From Deltaproteobacteria bacterium (lineage in GTDB: Bacteria; Myxococcota_A; Polyangia; Palsa-1104; JAEUJZ01): a stretch of 10,309 nucleotides of DNA. The stretch covers positions 1 to 10,309 of the forward strand of contig JAGNNG010000029.1 of the NCBI GenBank assembly GCA_017990795.1. Reading direction: 5' to 3'. Of this stretch, positions 6,915 through 10,309 are shown in pieces; positions within the stretch are counted from its first letter, which is position 1, and each line of letters starts with the position of its first letter. Position numbers and translations under genes: made by a program. The notes beneath the pieces are model-generated. The model was not told where the DNA came from. It was given only the letters and a program-made list of their open reading frames with translations, and made no database searches.

Positions 6915-9217
6915 AGGAAGTTACGATCACGTATGACGATGTCACCGTGCGCCGATTCCTGTTGGCATCGGTGCTGTGGGGGCTCGTCGGGATGCTGGTC
7001 GGCGTACTTATCGCCAGCCAGCTTGCATTCCACCAGCTAAACCTTGCGCCGTGGTTGAGCTTTGGTCGCCTGCGGCCCCTGCACACCAACGCGGTCATCT
7101 TTGCCTTCGTCGGCAATATGATCTTTGCGGGCATCTACTACTCGACGCAGCGACTGTGTAAAGCGCGGCTGCCTAGTCGCTTTCTGTCGGCGTTTCACTT
7201 CTACGGCTGGCAGGCCATCATCGTCGCTGCTGCCGTCACGCTGCCGCTGGGCTACACGCAAGGCAAAGAGTACGCCGAGCTAGAGTGGCCCATCGATATC
7301 GCCATCGCTTTAGTCTGGGTGGCATTTGCCATCAACTTCTTTTGGACCCTGAACAATCGACGCGAGAAGCATCTTTATGTAGCGCTGTGGTTTTACATCG
7401 CCACCATCCTCACCGTCGCGGTCCTGCACATCGTCAACAGCTTGGCGCTGCCGGTCTTCTCGGGTCTAAAGAGCTACTCCATCTACGCGGGCGTGCAAGA
7501 CGCGCTGGTGCAGTGGTGGTACGGACACAACGCCGTCGCCTTCTTCCTGACGACGCCGGTGCTGGGCATCATGTACTACTTTATGCCCAAGGCTGCCGAG
7601 CGCCCGGTCTACTCGTACCGCCTGTCGATCATTCACTTCTGGGCGCTGATCTTTATGTACATCTGGGCGGGGCCGCATCACCTGCTGTACACCGCGCTGC
7701 CGGACTGGGCGCAGTCGATGGGCATGATCTTCTCGGTGATGCTGTGGGCACCATCGTGGGGCGGCATGATCAATGGCCTGCTGACGCTGCGCGGCGCGTG
7801 GGATCGACTGCGCCAAGATCCGGTGCTCAAGTTCTTTGTCGCAGGTGTGACTTTCTACGGCATGGCTACGTTTGAAGGCCCACTGCTGTCCATCAAGAGC
7901 GTGTCCGGTCTGGCTCACTACACCGACTGGATCATCGGCCATGTCCACACCGGAGCACTCGGTTGGAACGGCTTTATGGCGGCGGGCATGTTCTATTTCT
8001 TGGTGCCACGGCTGTGGGGGCGAGCGCTGCACAGCAAGGCCGCCGCCGATGTTCACTTCTGGCTGGGCACCCTCGGGATCCTGCTTTACACCGTCTCGAT
8101 GTGGGTAAGCGGCGTGACCCAGGGCCTGATGTGGAAGGCCACAAACCCCGACGGCACGCTGCTGTATCCAAGCTTTGTCGAGACGCTGATTGCCATCCGC
8201 CCGATGTACTACACCCGCATCGTCGGTGGCGCGCTGTACCTGGTCGGCTACATCATCATGATCTGGAACCTGACCGCGACCATCATGGCTGGCTCTCCGG
8301 TGGAGTCTTCGGTGCAGGTCATCGAGCCCGATCGCAAGCCAGAGATGCCGTGGCAGCAGCTCCTGTTCTCGCAGCCGGTCATCCTCGCCACCGTCGCGGT
8401 TTTGATGATGGTCATCTTCTTCCTAAGCGACCAGGTCGAGATCGCAGTGCTGATGCTGACCATCCTCATCGTGCTGGTGGTTGTTGCCTGGCTTAGCTTT
8501 GCACTGAGCCGCGGAACCGACGGCAAGCCCAACCTGCATCACGTGCTAGAAGGCCGACCGCTGCTGTTTACGGTACTGACGCTGGTTGCGGTCTTAATTG
8601 GCGGCGTTGCAGAACTCCTGCCAACCATCCTCGTAGACCGCGCGGTGCCAAAGACCGGTGCCATCGCGACACCTTATCGCCCGCTCGAAGTTCACGGTCG
8701 TGACATCTATGTCCGCGAGGGCTGCTACCTCTGCCACAGCCAGATGATCCGCCCGTTTGTGGCCGAAAAGGTGCGCTACGGCGAGCCAAGCACCGCCGGT
8801 GAGTTCATCTACGACCATCCGTTCCAGTGGGGCAGCAAGCGCACCGGCCCGGACCTGCACCGGGTGGGAGGCAAGTACTCGCACGCTTGGCACTTTCAGC
8901 ACTTTACCGACCCACGCACTCAGTCGCAGGGCTCGAACATGCCCGCGTATGGATGGCTCAGTGGCCGCAAGCTGGATCTAGGTGATACGGCGCTCAAGCT
9001 CGCGGCTCTGAAAACCCTGGGCGTGCCCTACTCTGCCCAGGACATCACCGACGGAAATCGTGAGCTTGAAGCCAGTGCCCGCGCCATCACCAAGGAGCTT
9101 GCCGGCCAAGGCATCGAAGTCCCTTGGGACAGTGAAATGGTCGCGCTGATCAGCTACGTGCAGCGCCTTGGCAAACATCCGGCTCAGCCTGTGCCTGCGG
9201 GCCAGGCGCGCAAATAA
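6911..9217 (+). CDS. ccoNO: Fused cbb3-type cytochrome c oxidase subunits I and II (CcoN-CcoO)
   Basis: Catalytic core of cbb3 oxidase: reduces O2 to water with electrons from cytochrome c and pumps protons across the inner membrane. Residues 1 to about 475 are CcoN. Candidate ligands follow the family pattern: His58 and His346 for low-spin haem b, His344 (in HVHTGALGWNGF) for haem b3, and His206, His256 and His257 for CuB, with Tyr250 as the likely cross-linked tyrosine. From about 550 the protein is CcoO: a membrane anchor (551-573), GRDIYVREGCYLCHSQMIRP with the single haem-c site CYLCH (605-609), YDHPFQWGSKRTGPDL, and the axial Met677 in GSNMPAYGWL. Between the halves are two strongly hydrophobic segments (about 489-506 and 511-532) that belong to neither standard subunit. 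No stop or frameshift occurs at the joint, so the fusion is a single 768-residue frame. Fused CcoNO proteins are known in some bacteria. It overlaps ccoS by four bases. Confidence 0.97.
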   Translation: MKEVTITYDDVTVRRFLLASVLWGLVGMLVGVLIASQLAFHQLNLAPWLSFGRLRPLHTNAVIFAFVGNMIFAGIYYSTQRLCKARLPSRFLSAFHFYGWQAIIVAAAVTLPLGYTQGKEYAELEWPIDIAIALVWVAFAINFFWTLNNRREKHLYVALWFYIATILTVAVLHIVNSLALPVFSGLKSYSIYAGVQDALVQWWYGHNAVAFFLTTPVLGIMYYFMPKAAERPVYSYRLSIIHFWALIFMYIWAGPHHLLYTALPDWAQSMGMIFSVMLWAPSWGGMINGLLTLRGAWDRLRQDPVLKFFVAGVTFYGMATFEGPLLSIKSVSGLAHYTDWIIGHVHTGALGWNGFMAAGMFYFLVPRLWGRALHSKAAADVHFWLGTLGILLYTVSMWVSGVTQGLMWKATNPDGTLLYPSFVETLIAIRPMYYTRIVGGALYLVGYIIMIWNLTATIMAGSPVESSVQVIEPDRKPEMPWQQLLFSQPVILATVAVLMMVIFFLSDQVEIAVLMLTILIVLVVVAWLSFALSRGTDGKPNLHHVLEGRPLLFTVLTLVAVLIGGVAELLPTILVDRAVPKTGAIATPYRPLEVHGRDIYVREGCYLCHSQMIRPFVAEKVRYGEPSTAGEFIYDHPFQWGSKRTGPDLHRVGGKYSHAWHFQHFTDPRTQSQGSNMPAYGWLSGRKLDLGDTALKLAALKTLGVPYSAQDITDGNRELEASARAITKELAGQGIEVPWDSEMVALISYVQRLGKHPAQPVPAGQARK

Positions 9218-9223
9218 AAAGGA
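9218..9223 (+). promoter_or_regulatory. Ribosome binding site of ccoQ
   Basis: AAAGGA lies 8 nt before the ATG at 9232. It overlaps an upstream in-frame ATG at 9223, so it favours the downstream start. Confidence 0.6.
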
Positions 9224-9231
9224 TGCTGACG

Positions 9232-9420
9232 ATGTACCACGAGTTTTTTTCCGGCCATGGCGTCCTGCTGCTGCCCATCCTGGCGATGCTGCTGTTCATC
9301 GGCACATTCTCGGTATTGGTGGCGTGGACGATGCGCAAGAGCCGCAGCCCCGAGTTCCAAGAGCTGGCCAGCTTGCCGCTGGACCTAAAAAAAGAGGCCG
9401 CCGAGGTAGACCATGTCTGA
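9232..9420 (+). CDS. ccoQ: Small cbb3 oxidase subunit, CcoQ/FixQ-like
   Basis: A 62-residue single-helix membrane protein. CcoQ is not catalytic; in studied systems it stabilises the complex or the association of CcoP. A hydrophobic helix covers about residues 11-33 (LLLPILAMLLFIGTFSVLVAW), followed by a basic-to-acidic cytoplasmic tail (MRKSRSPEFQELASLPLD, then KKEAAE). CcoQ sequences diverge widely, so the call depends on size, topology and the position between ccoO and ccoP. The start at 9232 is chosen because AAAGGA is correctly spaced before it; an in-frame ATG at 9223 would add three residues but sits on that site. It begins 14 nt after ccoNO and its end overlaps the ccoP start by 8 nt. 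Confidence 0.8.
   Translation: MYHEFFSGHGVLLLPILAMLLFIGTFSVLVAWTMRKSRSPEFQELASLPLDLKKEAAEVDHV
9403..9406 (+). promoter_or_regulatory. Ribosome binding site of ccoP
   Basis: GAGG lies 6 nt before the ccoP ATG at 9413, within the final codons of ccoQ. Confidence 0.55.
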
Positions 9421-10009
9421 GCACAAACCAGAAGCTGACGTAGATACCGGACATGACTACGACGGTATCCGAGAGTTTGATAATCCCCTGCCGCGCTGGT
9501 GGCTCATCACCTTCTACGGCGCGATCGTGTTTGGCTTTGGCTACTGGCTGCACTTTCACGTCCTCACCAGCGGTCGCCTGCCCCGGGCAGAGCTAGACGC
9601 AGAGCTACAGCGCATCGAGACCGAGGAAGCGGCCCGCTTGGCGCAGCTTGAAGCCGAAGGCAAAGGAGTAAACGAGAAGCTGCTGCTCAGCCTCGTGAGC
9701 GACGCGCAAGCGGTGGAGCGTGGTGAGGCCGTGTTCAAGCAAAACTGCTTGTCCTGCCACGGCGACAAAGGCCAAGGCGTCGTGGGTCCAAACCTGACGG
9801 ATGCGTACTGGATTCATGGCGACAAGCCCATGGACATCTACAAGACCGTGGGTGCCGGCGTGCTGGACAAAGGCATGCCAGCGTGGAAGCCGCTGCTCGG
9901 TATCAACAAAGTGCGCGACGCGACGGTGTACGTGCTGACCCAGCGCAACAAAAACCTGCCCGGCAAAGCGCCGCAGGGCATCACAGCGGATGGCAAGCCA
10001 GCTCCGTGA
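9413..10009 (+). CDS. ccoP: cbb3 oxidase subunit III, short single-haem CcoP
   Basis: Membrane-anchored cytochrome c subunit that passes electrons towards CcoO and CcoN. The N-terminus has the family signature DYDGIREFDNPLPRWW (residues 15-30), which runs into one membrane helix at about 29-49. A Glu/Ala/Leu-rich, probably helical periplasmic spacer (about 58-105) follows. One cytochrome c domain then carries CLSCH (112-116), GVVGPNLTD and the axial Met155 in DKGMPAW. The protein ends in a short Pro/Gly/Lys tail. Characterised proteobacterial CcoP is about 300 residues with two CXXCH sites; this one is 198 residues with one. The frame is intact, with a normal stop and ccoG starting 10 nt later, so truncation by a nearby frameshift is unlikely. 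Haem attachment needs the periplasmic cytochrome c maturation machinery, not encoded here. It overlaps ccoQ by 8 nt. Confidence 0.93.
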   Translation: MSEHKPEADVDTGHDYDGIREFDNPLPRWWLITFYGAIVFGFGYWLHFHVLTSGRLPRAELDAELQRIETEEAARLAQLEAEGKGVNEKLLLSLVSDAQAVERGEAVFKQNCLSCHGDKGQGVVGPNLTDAYWIHGDKPMDIYKTVGAGVLDKGMPAWKPLLGINKVRDATVYVLTQRNKNLPGKAPQGITADGKPAP

Positions 10010-10019
10010 AAGCAAACCG

Positions 10020-10309
10020 ATGACCACGCAGCACAAGAGCGGCCCAAACCTCGACCGCCTCTACGTTCTTGGAGAGCGCGGCTCCCGCCAGTACATCTAT
10101 CCCGCAGATGTCCACGGACGCTGGAGCCGCCTCAAGCCTTGGGTGTTCTCGGTACTTATCGCCATCTACGTCGCCCTGCCCTGGGTCAAGATTGGCGGGC
10201 GACCGGCGGTGTTTATCGACATCGCGGCCCGCCACTTCTACCTATTCGGGCGCACGTTTAACGCGCAGGACTTTTACCTCGTCTTCTTTTTCCTGACGGC
10301 CATCGGCTT
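10020..10309 (+). CDS. ccoG: cbb3 oxidase accessory ferredoxin-like protein CcoG, N-terminal 96 codons
   Basis: The start of CcoG (RdxA/FixG), a membrane iron-sulfur protein involved in copper handling during cbb3 assembly; in Rhodobacter it acts as a Cu(II) reductase (family knowledge). The visible part has RQYIYPADVHGRWSRLKP (23-40), a first helix at about 41-57 (WVFSVLIAIYVALPWV), then KIGGRPAVFIDIAARHFYLF and GRTFNAQDFYLVFFFL, the usual CcoG pattern of a conserved loop followed by a second helix. The cysteine clusters that bind the 4Fe-4S centres lie beyond the right edge and cannot be checked. It starts 10 nt after ccoP with only a weak upstream GAAAG, so it is presumably co-transcribed. 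ccoH would be expected downstream. Confidence 0.9.
   Translation, partial: MTTQHKSGPNLDRLYVLGERGSRQYIYPADVHGRWSRLKPWVFSVLIAIYVALPWVKIGGRPAVFIDIAARHFYLFGRTFNAQDFYLVFFFLTAIG

Noticed and set aside
7285..8496. Frames of up to 196 codons on both strands inside ccoNO
   Set aside because: They are out-of-frame readings of the well-supported ccoNO gene, with Arg/His-rich nonsense composition.
1..10309. tRNA, rRNA, CRISPR arrays, insertion sequences and attachment sites
   Set aside because: No cloverleaf, rRNA segment, regularly spaced repeats, transposase frame or flanking duplications were seen anywhere in the window.

Overview
The window looks like part of a Gram-negative chromosome with moderately high GC. 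A myxobacterial-style Ser/Thr kinase, a FecR/outer-membrane-barrel protein and a fused ccoNO gene together suggest Myxococcota or a related deltaproteobacterial lineage. This is inference from gene style; there is no rRNA or other phylogenetic marker here.

Left part, minus strand (1-3836): the N-terminal 466 codons of a Hanks-type Ser/Thr protein kinase run off the left edge. Upstream of it lies a large secreted protein of about 731 residues, with a signal peptide, Ala/Pro/Lys-rich linkers, a FecR-like domain, Ig/Fn3-like segments and a C-terminal beta-barrel ending in Phe. A hairpin with a T-run (1523-1573) separates the two, so they are probably transcribed independently.

Middle (3837-4266): a 430-bp non-coding divergent spacer that must hold the promoters for the minus-strand barrel gene and the plus-strand oxidase operon. 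It has an inverted repeat and a short direct repeat but no promoter or FNR box I would defend.

Right part, plus strand (4267-10309): a compact cbb3-type cytochrome c oxidase operon in the order ccoI-ccoS-ccoNO-ccoQ-ccoP-ccoG, with ccoG cut by the right edge. CcoI supplies copper for the haem-copper centre, CcoS is needed for assembly, CcoNO is the catalytic subunit fused to the membrane-bound cytochrome c subunit, CcoQ is the small accessory subunit, CcoP is the second cytochrome c subunit, and CcoG is the ferredoxin-like assembly factor. Overlapping or nearly abutting genes point to one transcript with translational coupling. The enzyme would reduce O2 at high affinity under low oxygen.

I do not see a wholly new system. 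The unusual points are the CcoN-CcoO fusion with what look like two extra membrane helices at the joint, a short CcoP with a single haem-c site, and the placement of ccoIS ahead of the structural genes.
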